DNA from: Shimia aestuarii
Lineage (GTDB): Bacteria > Pseudomonadota > Alphaproteobacteria > Rhodobacterales > Rhodobacteraceae
Reading direction: 5' to 3'
NCBI RefSeq assembly: GCF_900114635.1
Contig: NZ_FOTQ01000001.1
Location: forward strand, 992,001-1,056,000
Length of the DNA: 64,000 nucleotides
Shown here: positions 1 to 7,904 of the stretch, piece by piece
How the letters are laid out: every line of letters starts with the position of its first letter
Position numbering within the stretch: position 1 is the stretch's first letter
Notes under the pieces: model-generated
The model's database searches: none
What the model was told of the DNA's origin: nothing
Seen by the model: only the letters and a program-made list of their open reading frames with translations
Made by a program: the position numbers and the translations under genes

Positions 1-14
1 CCGATCAAGGCGAC

Positions 15-665
15 ATGGCGGGACAAACCAACATGATCGTTCAGGCGATCCTCGAAGATATCGACCGGGGCGATCTCAACCCCGGCGACAGCCTTGACGA
101 ACAGACACTGGCCCAGCGTCTCGGCGTCTCGCGCACCCCGGTGCGCGAAGCGCTGATCCAGCTGGAAACCTCCGGCCTGATCCTGCGCCTGCCGCGCAAG
201 GGTGCGGTGCTCTTCAAACCCACGCTCGAGGAATTCCTCGCCATTCTCGAAGTCCATGCCAAGCTCGAAGGTCAAGCCGCTGGCCTCGCCGCCCGCCGCC
301 TCTCCGAAAACGGCCAGTCCCACCTCGAAAGCATCGTCACAGCCTGCGAAATCCATGCTTCCACCAAGGGCGATGCAGACCCGGACGGCTATTACCAACT
401 CAACCTCACCTTCCACAAAACCGTGGCCGAAATCGCGGGCAACCCGTTCCTTCTGGACATGATCAAGACCAACGCGCGCAAGCTCATGGCCTATTACCGC
501 GCCCGCTATGCCTACGTCGGCGCCATCGCCACCTCGGCCCGCGAACACCGCGAAATCGCGGACCACATCTTTGCCCGCGACGCCGCCGCCGCCGAAACCG
601 CCATGGCCCGTCACGTGCAATTCGATCAGGTCACGGCCATGGACCTGCTCGCGGCCCTGAGCTGA
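15..665 (+). CDS. GntR family transcriptional regulator (FCD subfamily)
   Basis: DNA-binding regulator of 216 residues. The N-terminal winged helix (about residues 7-70) carries the typical GntR signature: GDSLDE, then LAQRLGVSRTPVREAL and a wing with RKGAVL. The C-terminal half (about 75-210) is all-helical and matches the FCD ligand-binding domain, with the metal/ligand-type pattern FH at about residue 140 and REHREI near 180. Such regulators usually repress nearby catabolic genes until a carboxylate or amine effector binds. The frame stays open upstream of the chosen ATG to the window edge, so the start could lie outside. It is followed by a repeat element and the convergent amidotransferase gene, so it is a candidate regulator of the P450 cassette. 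That link is inference. Confidence 0.88.
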   Translation: MAGQTNMIVQAILEDIDRGDLNPGDSLDEQTLAQRLGVSRTPVREALIQLETSGLILRLPRKGAVLFKPTLEEFLAILEVHAKLEGQAAGLAARRLSENGQSHLESIVTACEIHASTKGDADPDGYYQLNLTFHKTVAEIAGNPFLLDMIKTNARKLMAYYRARYAYVGAIATSAREHREIADHIFARDAAAAETAMARHVQFDQVTAMDLLAALS

Positions 666-670
666 GCCAA

Positions 671-735
671 CTCTTCCTTTTGCCGGAAATATCTCGGGGG
701 AATCGCCGCTCGCGGCGCTGGGAGCAGCGTCCCCT
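671..735 (+). repeat. REP-like intergenic element, copy A
   Basis: AT-rich core TTTTGCCGGAAATA followed by a G run and a small GC hairpin (CGCCG at 704-708 pairing with CGGCG at 713-717). It sits between two convergent genes. The core recurs at 4101-4147, 41321-41376 (inverted) and 46966-47035, so this is one member of a dispersed family that may also act as a terminator. Confidence 0.55.
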
Positions 736-1441
736 ATGCCTTAACAGCCCACTCGAAAAACCCGACGATCTGACGCGCCCAATCTTCCCGATCCGCGCGG
801 TTCTTCAACGATTCCCGCGCCGCTTTCGTCACCTCCGGCCCCACATAATCTGCCGTGAATTCCACCAGATCCGCAATGAACGCATCCGTCATTTCCGGGT
901 GATATTGTGTTGAATAGATATGCCGCCCCTTGAGGTAGCCCCCCACCGGGCACCCCGGTCCGCTTGCCACGGCCTCGATCCCCTCGGGCAAGTCCGCGAC
1001 CTGCTCGATATGGCTGGCATAAACCCCGATCCGCGCTGGTGCCTCGGCCCAAGGCAGCGGCATTTGCGTCACGTCGGCATACCCGTGCACCCAGCCCTCA
1101 GGGTTCCGATCCACGGCCCCGCCCAGCGCCACCGCAATCGCCTGATGCCCGAAACAGGCGCCAAACATGGGAATCTCCCGCCGGTCAATCTCGCGGATCA
1201 ACGCAAACAATTGCCCCACCCACGGCGCCTCATCATGTACCGAGGCCGGGCTTCCGGTGATCATCACCCCGTCAAACGCCCCGATATCCTCGGGAAACAC
1301 CCCATCCTTCACCGGGAACACCGAACAGTCCCAGTCGGGGCGCAGCTCCTTGATCAGAATGGTGAATTTTTCACCATCCTTGGGCCGCGCCTGGGCGAAT
1401 TCCGTCTCATCCGTGTTGGTCATCAGGATCGCGAGATGCAT
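734..1441 (-). CDS. class I glutamine amidotransferase-like protein
   Basis: Cytoplasmic protein of 235 residues with the GATase class I fold. The nucleophile Cys96 lies in ACFGHQ, and the His181/Glu183 pair in QYHPE completes the triad. I start at the ATG at 1441 because the reading frame upstream has no family similarity and runs into the divergent promoter. Proteins of this type hydrolyse glutamine or gamma-glutamyl bonds. In aniline-type amine catabolism a GATase-like partner is encoded beside a glutamine-synthetase-like ligase and is thought to hydrolyse the gamma-glutamyl conjugate. The gene is divergent from the P450-ligase-ferredoxin genes, which supports a similar role here. The substrate is unknown. 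Confidence 0.82.
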   Translation of the reverse strand: MHLAILMTNTDETEFAQARPKDGEKFTILIKELRPDWDCSVFPVKDGVFPEDIGAFDGVMITGSPASVHDEAPWVGQLFALIREIDRREIPMFGACFGHQAIAVALGGAVDRNPEGWVHGYADVTQMPLPWAEAPARIGVYASHIEQVADLPEGIEAVASGPGCPVGGYLKGRHIYSTQYHPEMTDAFIADLVEFTADYVGPEVTKAARESLKNRADREDWARQIVGFFEWAVKA

Positions 1442-1530
1442 GATTGGCCTCTCCAAAAGATTCTTCTTTGCGTATTTATGAAGTCCATATATATACATAA
1501 CAAAGCAAGCAAACAAGGGAGGTGCTTTGC
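1442..1530. promoter_or_regulatory. divergent promoter region of the P450 cassette
   Basis: AT-rich 89-base gap between the divergent amidotransferase and P450 genes, with an alternating stretch TATATATACATA at about 1489-1500. A strong ribosome binding site GGGAGG (1517-1522) sits eight bases before the P450 ATG. Both transcripts must start here. The AT-rich core is a plausible site for the GntR regulator encoded at the left edge, but I cannot define an operator. Confidence 0.45.
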
Positions 1531-2793
1531 ATGACGGTCTGGACTCCAACCGATGACGGCTTTGCCGATCTGACCAGCCACGACACCTTTGCACAAGGCG
1601 CCCCGCACAATACCTTTGCCCGCCTGCGCCGCGAAGACCCGGTCAGCTGGACCGATTACGATCAGGGTCAGGGCTTCTGGTCGATCACCCGCCATCAGGA
1701 CATCACCGAGATGAACCGCAATTTCGCCGTGTTCTCCTCGGCCCGCGGCATTCGCATGGAAGACCAGACCTACGAGGAATACCTCGCGCGCCGCACCTTT
1801 CAGGAAACCGACCCGCCCGAGCACATGAAAACCCGGATCAAGGTCGCCAAGGCGTTTTCCAAACCTGTCGTGGCCGGGTTCGAACAGGACCTGCGCGACC
1901 TCTCCAACCAGATCCTCGACGCCGCCCTCTCCAACACCACGTTCGACGCCACCAAGGACATCGCCCGCCAGCTTCCGATGCTCATGTTGGGCCGCATCCT
2001 CGGCACCCCGGAAAAGGACCTGCCATGGCTCGTGGAAAAGGGTGACGCCCTGATCGCCAACACCGACCCGGATTTCACCGATCACGTGCTCGACCAGATG
2101 ACCACGGATGAATTCCGCATGATGCCCTTCAACTCCCCGGCGGGCGCCGAGCTATACGCCTATGCCAAGGAATTGATGGCCCACAAGAACGCCACCGGCG
2201 ATACCGACGGAGTGCTGCACCTGATCCTGCAACCGGACAAGGACGGCAACACCATCTCCGAAGAGGAATTCCGCAACTTCTTCTGCCTGCTCGTAGCCGC
2301 GGGCAACGACACCACCCGCTACTCGATCGCCGCCGGCATTCAGGCCATGTGCCACCAGCCCGAGCTGCTCTCCCAAATGCAACAAGGCGGCGACGACCTC
2401 TGGGAACTGGCGCCGGACGAGATCATCCGCTGGGCCACCCCTGCCCTCTATTTCCGCCGCACCCTCACGCAAGACTTCGAGGCGCATGGCAAGCAGATGA
2501 AAGAGGGCGACAAGGTCCTTTTCTGGTGGTCCTCGGCCAACCGCGACGACACCGTGTTCGACGACCCGTTCCGCGTCAACTTGATGCGGTCCCCCAACAA
2601 ACACATGTCCTTCGGACAGTCCGGCCCGCATGTCTGCCTAGGCATGTGGCTCGCACGCCTCGAAGTCCGCGTGTTGTTCCAGGAGCTATGCAAACGGCTC
2701 AAAAAGATAGAACCTGATGGCAAACACAAATTCCTGCGTTCCAACTTTGTCGGCGGCATCAAGGAACTGCCCGTCCGCGTTACGCTGCAATAA
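1531..2793 (+). CDS. cytochrome P450
   Basis: Soluble bacterial class I P450 of 420 residues. Visible landmarks are the I-helix oxygen-activation motif AGNDTT (257-262), the K-helix ExxR pair Glu297/Arg300, and the heme loop FGQSGPHVCLG with the thiolate Cys369. The N terminus has no membrane anchor. The ATG at 1531 is preferred over an in-frame GTG nine bases earlier because GGGAGG ends eight bases before it. It is followed after 11 bases by the glutamine-synthetase-like gene and then by a ferredoxin that could deliver its electrons. No ferredoxin reductase is encoded nearby. Substrate is unknown. The context suggests a free or gamma-glutamylated amine. Confidence 0.93.
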   Translation: MTVWTPTDDGFADLTSHDTFAQGAPHNTFARLRREDPVSWTDYDQGQGFWSITRHQDITEMNRNFAVFSSARGIRMEDQTYEEYLARRTFQETDPPEHMKTRIKVAKAFSKPVVAGFEQDLRDLSNQILDAALSNTTFDATKDIARQLPMLMLGRILGTPEKDLPWLVEKGDALIANTDPDFTDHVLDQMTTDEFRMMPFNSPAGAELYAYAKELMAHKNATGDTDGVLHLILQPDKDGNTISEEEFRNFFCLLVAAGNDTTRYSIAAGIQAMCHQPELLSQMQQGGDDLWELAPDEIIRWATPALYFRRTLTQDFEAHGKQMKEGDKVLFWWSSANRDDTVFDDPFRVNLMRSPNKHMSFGQSGPHVCLGMWLARLEVRVLFQELCKRLKKIEPDGKHKFLRSNFVGGIKELPVRVTLQ

Positions 2794-2804
2794 GGATATC
2801 CAAG

Positions 2805-4094
2805 ATGAAAGACCGCCTGCGCGCCGTTTTCTGTGACCACCTGTCGATCATGCGCGGCAAATACCTGCCCGCCTCGAAACTCGCCGACAGCGAAACCCGC
2901 TTCTGCCGCTCCACCTTTGGCGTGCATTACGACAAGGATCTGCTCCCGGCCCCCGGTGCGATGATGATGGACGGCCTGCCAGACATGGAGCTGCGCTGGA
3001 AACATGACGATATCCGCGACAGCTGGGATCCGCATACCAAGATTGTTCTCGGCGATCTTTACGACGACGAAGGCGCGCCGCTCGAGCTTTGCCCGCGCGG
3101 CACCCTGAAACGCGCCGTTGCCAAATGGGAGGCCCGCGGCCTCACCCCCAAGGTCGGCATCGAGCTCGAGGCCTTTGCCATGCAGGCGGATGAGGATGGC
3201 AACCTGCGCCCCTATGATACGCCAGGTGCGGTGGTCTATGGCACCGGCCCGCTCACCGACCCGATGCGCTTCAATGATGCGATCTGGGAAAAGGCGGATG
3301 AGCTGGGCTTCCGCCTCGACATGATCACGGCGGAATTCGACGCTCCACAATTCGAATACACGCTCACTTTTGACAATGCGGTGCAGGCGGTGGACGACAT
3401 CGTTCTCTTCCGCCTGATGGCCAAGGAAATTGCGCTCGAACATGGCATCATCCTGACCTTCATGCCCAAACCCATCGCCGAGGCGGGCGGCTCGGGCATG
3501 CATATCAATTTCTCCTTCTCCGATGTCTCGGGCGGCAACGCGCTTTCGTCCGGCGCGCGCAACATGCCCGAAACCCTCAACGACCTTTCCAAGCAATGCC
3601 TTGCCGGCCTGCTGCACCATCACAAGGCGCTCGCCGGTCTGATCGCCCCTACCGCCAACAGCTACCAGCGGCTGCAACCGGGCTCGCTCTCGGGGTTCTG
3701 GAAGAACTGGGGCGGTGACCACCGCAACGTCACCACCCGCATAAGCTCCGAAGGCGGCCCGAAATCCCGGCTTGAACACCGCATGGCCGACGGTACGGCC
3801 AACCCCTACACCGCCGTCGCCGCCGTTCTGAACGCCTCGCTTCTGGGCGTGGAAAACAACTACCCGCTGCAGCCAATCGAAACCGGTGACGGGTTTGAGA
3901 AAAACGACGCCAAGGAAAGCTGCGCCATGGATCTCAAAGGCGCCGTGGCCGACCTCAAGGCCGACACGGTGCTGGCCGACGCTATCGGTCGCCTGCTGGT
4001 CGACAACCATGTTTTCATGAAAGAGAAAGAAGTCAAAAAGACCAAGGATCTCGAAGGCGACGCCCTGCGCGACTTCTATGTCTACTTCGTCTGA
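2805..4094 (+). CDS. glutamine synthetase family protein (probable gamma-glutamyl amide ligase)
   Basis: Cytoplasmic ATP-dependent ligase of 429 residues with the glutamine synthetase fold. The beta-grasp N domain is followed by a catalytic domain with the metal-binding ELEAF segment, AEFDAPQFEYTL, the GSGMHINFS loop holding the ammonia/amine-site histidine, and NPYTAVAAVL near the end. It diverges from housekeeping GlnA, which is longer and carries an adenylylation loop. Relatives of this length act as gamma-glutamylamine synthetases or in aniline, isopropylamine and ethanolamine use. Its position between a P450 and a ferredoxin, opposite a GATase-like hydrolase, points to glutamylation of an amine before or during oxidation. 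That role is inferred. Confidence 0.85.
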   Translation: MKDRLRAVFCDHLSIMRGKYLPASKLADSETRFCRSTFGVHYDKDLLPAPGAMMMDGLPDMELRWKHDDIRDSWDPHTKIVLGDLYDDEGAPLELCPRGTLKRAVAKWEARGLTPKVGIELEAFAMQADEDGNLRPYDTPGAVVYGTGPLTDPMRFNDAIWEKADELGFRLDMITAEFDAPQFEYTLTFDNAVQAVDDIVLFRLMAKEIALEHGIILTFMPKPIAEAGGSGMHINFSFSDVSGGNALSSGARNMPETLNDLSKQCLAGLLHHHKALAGLIAPTANSYQRLQPGSLSGFWKNWGGDHRNVTTRISSEGGPKSRLEHRMADGTANPYTAVAAVLNASLLGVENNYPLQPIETGDGFEKNDAKESCAMDLKGAVADLKADTVLADAIGRLLVDNHVFMKEKEVKKTKDLEGDALRDFYVYFV

Positions 4095-4100
4095 CCCCTC

Positions 4101-4147
4101 TTCATTTTGCCAGAAATACTCCCGCCGGAGGCCTAAAATCTCCGGCG
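4101..4147 (+). repeat. REP-like intergenic element, copy B, with hairpin
   Basis: Core TTTTGCCAGAAATACTCC followed by a perfect 8-bp stem, CGCCGGAG (4123-4130) with CTCCGGCG (4140-4147), and a 9-base loop. It separates the ligase gene from the ferredoxin gene and could attenuate or stabilise the transcript. Confidence 0.55.
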
Positions 4148-4168
4148 TAACGCCAAAGGACATGCCCG

Positions 4169-4483
4169 ATGAAAGTCACCTGGAAACTCCCCGACGGCAC
4201 CGAGAAATCCGCCGATGTCGCCAATGGCACCTCGATGATGCAGGCCGCCGTGGACAACAATATCCCGAACGTGATTGGAGAATGCGGGGGGTGCCTGTCC
4301 TGTGCCACCTGCCACGTTTACGTCGATGACGCATGGGTGGCCAGGACCGGCGCGGCGGATGATTTCGAAGACGCCATGCTCGACGTGGCCGAGGCCGAAC
4401 GGCGCGACACCTCGCGCCTCTCCTGCCAGATCGAAGCCAGCGACGCGCTTGACGGGCTGGTGCTCATCGTTCCCCAGCCCTGA
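4169..4483 (+). CDS. [2Fe-2S] ferredoxin, adrenodoxin type
   Basis: Electron carrier of 104 residues. Cluster ligands are Cys39, Cys45 and Cys48 (C-x5-C-x2-C) and Cys86 in RLSCQIE, the spacing of adrenodoxin/putidaredoxin-type ferredoxins that serve bacterial P450s. An additional Cys42 inside the cluster loop (GECGGCLSC) is not a standard ligand. The gene lies 75 bases after the ligase gene with AAGGA before the ATG. It is the most likely redox partner of the P450 encoded upstream. It would need a ferredoxin reductase from elsewhere in the genome. Confidence 0.92.
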   Translation: MKVTWKLPDGTEKSADVANGTSMMQAAVDNNIPNVIGECGGCLSCATCHVYVDDAWVARTGAADDFEDAMLDVAEAERRDTSRLSCQIEASDALDGLVLIVPQP

Positions 4484-4556
4484 CCCGCCGCTAGGGAAAC
4501 TCACGGTTTCGTGATACCCTCTTCCGGCAAGCGAACAGGAAGAGGGACGATTAACC

Positions 4557-5393
4557 ATGAAAACCGGGATACTGGCCGCATTCATTCTGAGCGTGGCAAC
4601 ACTCGCCCAAGCCGAAGTGTCCGCCGAACGCGGGGAATACCTCGTGCGTGGCCCCGCAGGCTGCGGCAACTGCCACACGCCGCAAGGGCCCAACGGTCCG
4701 GACATGTCCAACGAATTCGGCGGCATGATGGTCGAGAAGAACGACCATTTCGAGGCCTGGGCGGTCAATATCACCCCCGGAGGCCGGGTTGCCGACTGGT
4801 CCGACGCGGAACTGGCCCGCGCCATCCGCGAAGGCATCCGCCCCGACGGAACCGTGATCGGCCCACCCATGCCCATTGGCCTCTATCGCGGTTTGGGAGA
4901 CGATGACCTGATGTCCATCGTCGCCTTCCTGCGCACAGTGCCGCCCAGCGACAACCAGACGCCATTCTCGACCTACAACATCCCGCTGCCGCCCGCCTAC
5001 GGCCCGCCCATTGAAAGCGTGACCGCTCCGCCGCGCGGTGTTTCCGCGGAATACGGCGCCTATCTCGCCGGCCCGGTGGCGCATTGCACCGAATGCCACA
5101 CGACCTTTGGTCCGATGGGTCCGATGTTCGACACCCATCTCGGCGCGGGCGGGTATGAATTCCACGGCCCTTGGGGCGTCTCTGTCGCGCCCAACATCAC
5201 CAGCCATGAAGACGGCCTTGCGGGCTATTCCGATGCCGAACTCAAAGCGATGATCACCACCGGGACACGCCCGGACGGATCGCGCATGAAACCCCCGATG
5301 GGGTATCACCACTACGCCGCCACATCGGACGAGGATATCGACGCCATCATCCTCTACCTGCGGACAATTCCCCCCTTGCCTGATCCGTCCTGA
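4557..5393 (+). CDS. diheme cytochrome c, periplasmic
   Basis: Exported protein of 278 residues. A Sec signal peptide spans about residues 1-19 (ending TLAQA). Two CxxCH heme sites are visible: Cys36/Cys39/His40 (CGNCH) and Cys177/Cys180/His181 (CTECH), each starting a cytochrome c domain of about 120 residues with the internal repeats SDAELARAIREG and SDAELKAMITTG. The architecture resembles the cytochrome subunits of membrane alcohol, gluconate or aldehyde dehydrogenases, but no such dehydrogenase is adjacent. It follows the ferredoxin gene by 73 bases, so co-transcription is possible. Being periplasmic, it is unlikely to serve the cytoplasmic P450 directly. The partner is unknown. Confidence 0.9.
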   Translation: MKTGILAAFILSVATLAQAEVSAERGEYLVRGPAGCGNCHTPQGPNGPDMSNEFGGMMVEKNDHFEAWAVNITPGGRVADWSDAELARAIREGIRPDGTVIGPPMPIGLYRGLGDDDLMSIVAFLRTVPPSDNQTPFSTYNIPLPPAYGPPIESVTAPPRGVSAEYGAYLAGPVAHCTECHTTFGPMGPMFDTHLGAGGYEFHGPWGVSVAPNITSHEDGLAGYSDAELKAMITTGTRPDGSRMKPPMGYHHYAATSDEDIDAIILYLRTIPPLPDPS

Positions 5394-5423
5394 GCCTGAC
5401 CTCCGAAACCCTGAGAACACGGA

Positions 5424-5456
5424 AACGGCCCGCGCGATATCTTCACGCGGGCCGTT
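5424..5456. terminator. bidirectional hairpin between convergent genes
   Basis: Perfect 11-bp stem AACGGCCCGCG (5424-5434) / CGCGGGCCGTT (5446-5456) with an 11-base loop, placed 31 bases after the diheme cytochrome stop codon. Its position fits a terminator, although the following T run is weak. Confidence 0.7.
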
Positions 5457-5469
5457 CTGCTCTTCATTA

Positions 5470-5509
5470 CCGACGCAATACCGACGTTATACCGACGTGA
5501 TACCGATCG
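5470..5509 (+). repeat. 11-bp iterated direct repeat, array 1
   Basis: Three full tandem units CCGACGCAATA, CCGACGTTATA and CCGACGTGATA with exact 11-base period, then a partial CCGATCG. The array lies in the gap between two convergent genes just past the hairpin. The same unit occurs at 20806-20849 (inverted) and 61246-61289. Confidence 0.8.
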
Positions 5510-5555
5510 CCATTTTCACCATTAACCCAATAGCTTGAGCCTGATTCGCGGGGTT

Positions 5556-6914
5556 TTACCCCGCGGCGGCCGCAAACCCTGCATCCAGCGCCGTCAGGAT
5601 CGTCTGCACATCTTCGCTGGTCAGTACCAGCGGCGGCGACAGGATGATATTCGGCCCCGACACCCGCACCATGGCACCGTTCTGGTACGCGACTTCCTGA
5701 ACGGTACCAATGGTTTGCTTGTCGATCGGCGCCTTGCTGCCCCGATCACTGGCAAGCTCCATCGCCGTCATCAGGCCCTCTCCGCCACGCACGTCGCCAA
5801 TCGCCTCGTACTTGCCCTGAAGGGCCTGCAACCCGGCATAAAGCTCTGCCCCACGCGCCGCCGCGTTGTCCTTGACGTTGAGCCGCAGCGTCTCGGCCAC
5901 ACAAGCCAACGCCGCCGCCGCCCCCACCGGATGACCCGAGTATGTATACCCATGCCCGATCGCCGCCGCACCGCTGGTATCCTTCTCGAACACCTCTGCG
6001 ACGTGCTCGGCAATCATCACTGCGCCAAACGGGAAATACCCGTTTGTTATCGCCTTAGCCGTGCACATCAGGTCCGGCTGCACCCCCCAATGCCGCGACC
6101 CGGTCCAGCTTCCACTGCGCCCAAACGCCGTGATCACCTCATCCGCGATCAACAGGATTCCATGCTTGGTACAGATCTCGCGCACACCCGGCATAAAGCT
6201 TTCATGCGGCACGATTACGCCCCCGGCCCCAAGGATCGGCTCCATGATCATTGCGGCGATTGTGCCTGCGCCTTGGAACGCGATTTCGTCCTCAAGCGCC
6301 TGCAAACAAAGGGCCGACAGCTTCTCGGGATCGGTTTCGTTGAACGGGTTGCGATAGGTGTAAGGTGCGGGAATATGGTAGCACCCGGGCAAAAGCGGCT
6401 CGTACTGGGTGCGGAAATTCGCGTTCCCGTTGACGCTCGCGCCGCCCATATGCGTCCCGTGATAGCCTTTCTTCAGCGACAGGAACTTGGTCCGCCCCGC
6501 CTCGCCCCGCACCTTGTGATACTGCCGCGCCAGACGCAGCGCGGTTTCCACCGAATCCGACCCACCCGAAGTATAGAAAGCCCGTGTCAGGCCATCCGGT
6601 TCATAGAACTCGCGCAGGACCTCGCTCAGCTCAATGATCACGTCATTGGTCGTGCCTCGGAAGGTCGAATAATAGGGCAACACGTCCAGCTGGCGCGCAA
6701 TTGCATCCTTCACCGGCTGGCACGAAAACCCGAGGTTCACGTTCCAGAGGCCGCCGACCCCGTCGACCACCTCATGCCCATCCACATCCCGGATGCGCAC
6801 ACCTTCAGCGCCGGTCACGATGGTGGGCGGGTTGTTCAGACTGTCGGCCGGATGCGCCATCGGATGCCAAAGCGACCGGGCGTTCTTTTCCTTAAGAAAA
6901 TTGCTGTCTTTCAT
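5556..6914 (-). CDS. class III aminotransferase (omega-amino acid:pyruvate type)
   Basis: PLP enzyme of 452 residues, full length for the subgroup II aminotransferases. Visible are the substrate-loop GLWNVNLGF, the cofactor phosphate motif SGGSDSVETALRLAR, LIADEVITAFGRSG with the ring-stacking Asp258, and the Schiff-base Lys287 in TAKAITNGYFPFG. Relatives move amino groups from beta-alanine, taurine or other omega-amino acids to pyruvate. The gene follows the IclR regulator by 15 bases on the same strand and shares a divergent control region with the tct operon, so the set probably handles one amino compound. The exact donor cannot be read from sequence. Confidence 0.88.
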   Translation of the reverse strand: MKDSNFLKEKNARSLWHPMAHPADSLNNPPTIVTGAEGVRIRDVDGHEVVDGVGGLWNVNLGFSCQPVKDAIARQLDVLPYYSTFRGTTNDVIIELSEVLREFYEPDGLTRAFYTSGGSDSVETALRLARQYHKVRGEAGRTKFLSLKKGYHGTHMGGASVNGNANFRTQYEPLLPGCYHIPAPYTYRNPFNETDPEKLSALCLQALEDEIAFQGAGTIAAMIMEPILGAGGVIVPHESFMPGVREICTKHGILLIADEVITAFGRSGSWTGSRHWGVQPDLMCTAKAITNGYFPFGAVMIAEHVAEVFEKDTSGAAAIGHGYTYSGHPVGAAAALACVAETLRLNVKDNAAARGAELYAGLQALQGKYEAIGDVRGGEGLMTAMELASDRGSKAPIDKQTIGTVQEVAYQNGAMVRVSGPNIILSPPLVLTSEDVQTILTALDAGFAAAAG

Positions 6915-6929
6915 GGTTTAACCTCTGTT

Positions 6930-7733
6930 TCAGGCCGCGGGCGCATGCCCGGGCATCGTTTCGAATTTTGTTTTGAAGGAGGCCGGTGGGAACCCGCCAA
7001 GAAGTCGAGTCATCTCCAAAGCGGCGCGCGGTACTTCGGCGCGAATCACGGCACGAAGCGCATCGCTCATCCGGGCGACGGGCGCCGCAACAGCCACCGC
7101 GCCATAACAACGCTGCTGCGCATCAAACACGGGGGCGGCATGCGAATGCACATCCTCTTCAAAACCGCTGACGTTTTCGGCAATGCCCGACCGGCGCACA
7201 TCCTCCAACTGCCCGAGAATCACCTCCGGGTCGGTCACGGACATGGGGGTGCGTCGTTCAAGCGGTTGGGCCAGAACCTGTGTAACAAAGGCCGTGTCGC
7301 TATGCGCCAGAACAGCCAATCCCGAGCTGGTCGAATGGAAGGTGATGACCTCCGCGTCATCCATCGTCACCCGCGTGCCGTGCTGAACACTGTAGCTATA
7401 GGCCAGCGTGCACAACTGGTCGCCCTGCAGGATGGACATATGCGTCGTTTCACCGGTGGCCGCGCTCAGCCGGTCCAGCACCTGCTGGGCCATCTCGCGC
7501 ATGGGCACAGCCGCTTCCCGCAGACTCGCAAGACGCAGGAAAACTGGTCCCAAGCGATAGGCACGCCCCGATCCAACCTGCTCAACGAATCCGTTTTCTG
7601 CCAGTTCAGTGAGCAGACGAAACACCGTCGCCTTGTTCAGCCCGGTCAGCCTCGTCATCTCGGAAAGCCCGATCTCCTGCCGGTCCCGAGAGAAAAATCC
7701 AAGCAAAGACAATGCCTTGGATACTGTTCCCAT
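6930..7733 (-). CDS. IclR family transcriptional regulator
   Basis: Regulator of 267 residues. The N-terminal winged helix (about 1-60) contains SEMTRLTGLNKATVFRLLTEL and GRAYRLGP. The C-terminal effector domain (about 80-250) has the usual GETTHMSI, SSGLAVLA and AAPVFD segments. Tetrameric IclR proteins commonly control divergent catabolic operons through palindromes. It is the first gene of the leftward pair with the aminotransferase and faces tctC across a 171-base gap holding two palindromes. It has 14-20 extra residues at the C terminus rich in Ala and Pro with no recognisable role. Confidence 0.9.
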   Translation of the reverse strand: MGTVSKALSLLGFFSRDRQEIGLSEMTRLTGLNKATVFRLLTELAENGFVEQVGSGRAYRLGPVFLRLASLREAAVPMREMAQQVLDRLSAATGETTHMSILQGDQLCTLAYSYSVQHGTRVTMDDAEVITFHSTSSGLAVLAHSDTAFVTQVLAQPLERRTPMSVTDPEVILGQLEDVRRSGIAENVSGFEEDVHSHAAPVFDAQQRCYGAVAVAAPVARMSDALRAVIRAEVPRAALEMTRLLGGFPPASFKTKFETMPGHAPAA

Positions 7734-7784
7734 AATGTCCTCCCGGTTTAAGCTGCCCCTGGGTCAGGCGGTTTCAAAATTTTC

Positions 7785-7796
7785 CCGTGATCACGG
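7785..7796. promoter_or_regulatory. palindrome in the iclR-tctC control region
   Basis: Perfect 12-bp palindrome CCGTGATCACGG, flanked by TTTC on both sides, 52 bases upstream of the IclR start codon. It is a candidate operator. Assignment to IclR is inferred from position only. Confidence 0.45.
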
Positions 7797-7808
7797 TTTC
7801 TAAAAGTG

Positions 7809-7835
7809 TTGACAGATTAATAGTTAACCTGTCAA
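7809..7835. promoter_or_regulatory. 27-bp imperfect palindrome, candidate operator upstream of tctC
   Basis: TTGACAG (7809-7815) and CTGTCAA (7829-7835) form perfect 7-bp arms around an AT-rich centre that is itself nearly symmetric (TTAA on both sides). The left arm also resembles a -35 box TTGACA for the rightward tct operon. A regulator bound here would block that promoter. Confidence 0.5.
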
Positions 7836-7904
7836 TCTATTTTCGAACCTTTGGTTTGAATAATGAACCGCACACAAGTGCGATCAGAAAACAGGGAGAC
7901 CAGA

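Noticed and set aside
2448-4163. 571-codon minus-strand frame under the GS-like gene
   Set aside because: Shadow of the P450 and ligase genes, which show conserved catalytic motifs in the other strand.
5470-5509. CRISPR array
   Set aside because: The repeats are 11 bases with no spacers, and no cas genes are present.
5535-7751. Very long open frame on the plus strand (738 codons)
   Set aside because: It is antisense to the aminotransferase and IclR genes, which have clear family motifs. The product is Arg/His-rich without any domain, as expected for a GC-rich shadow.
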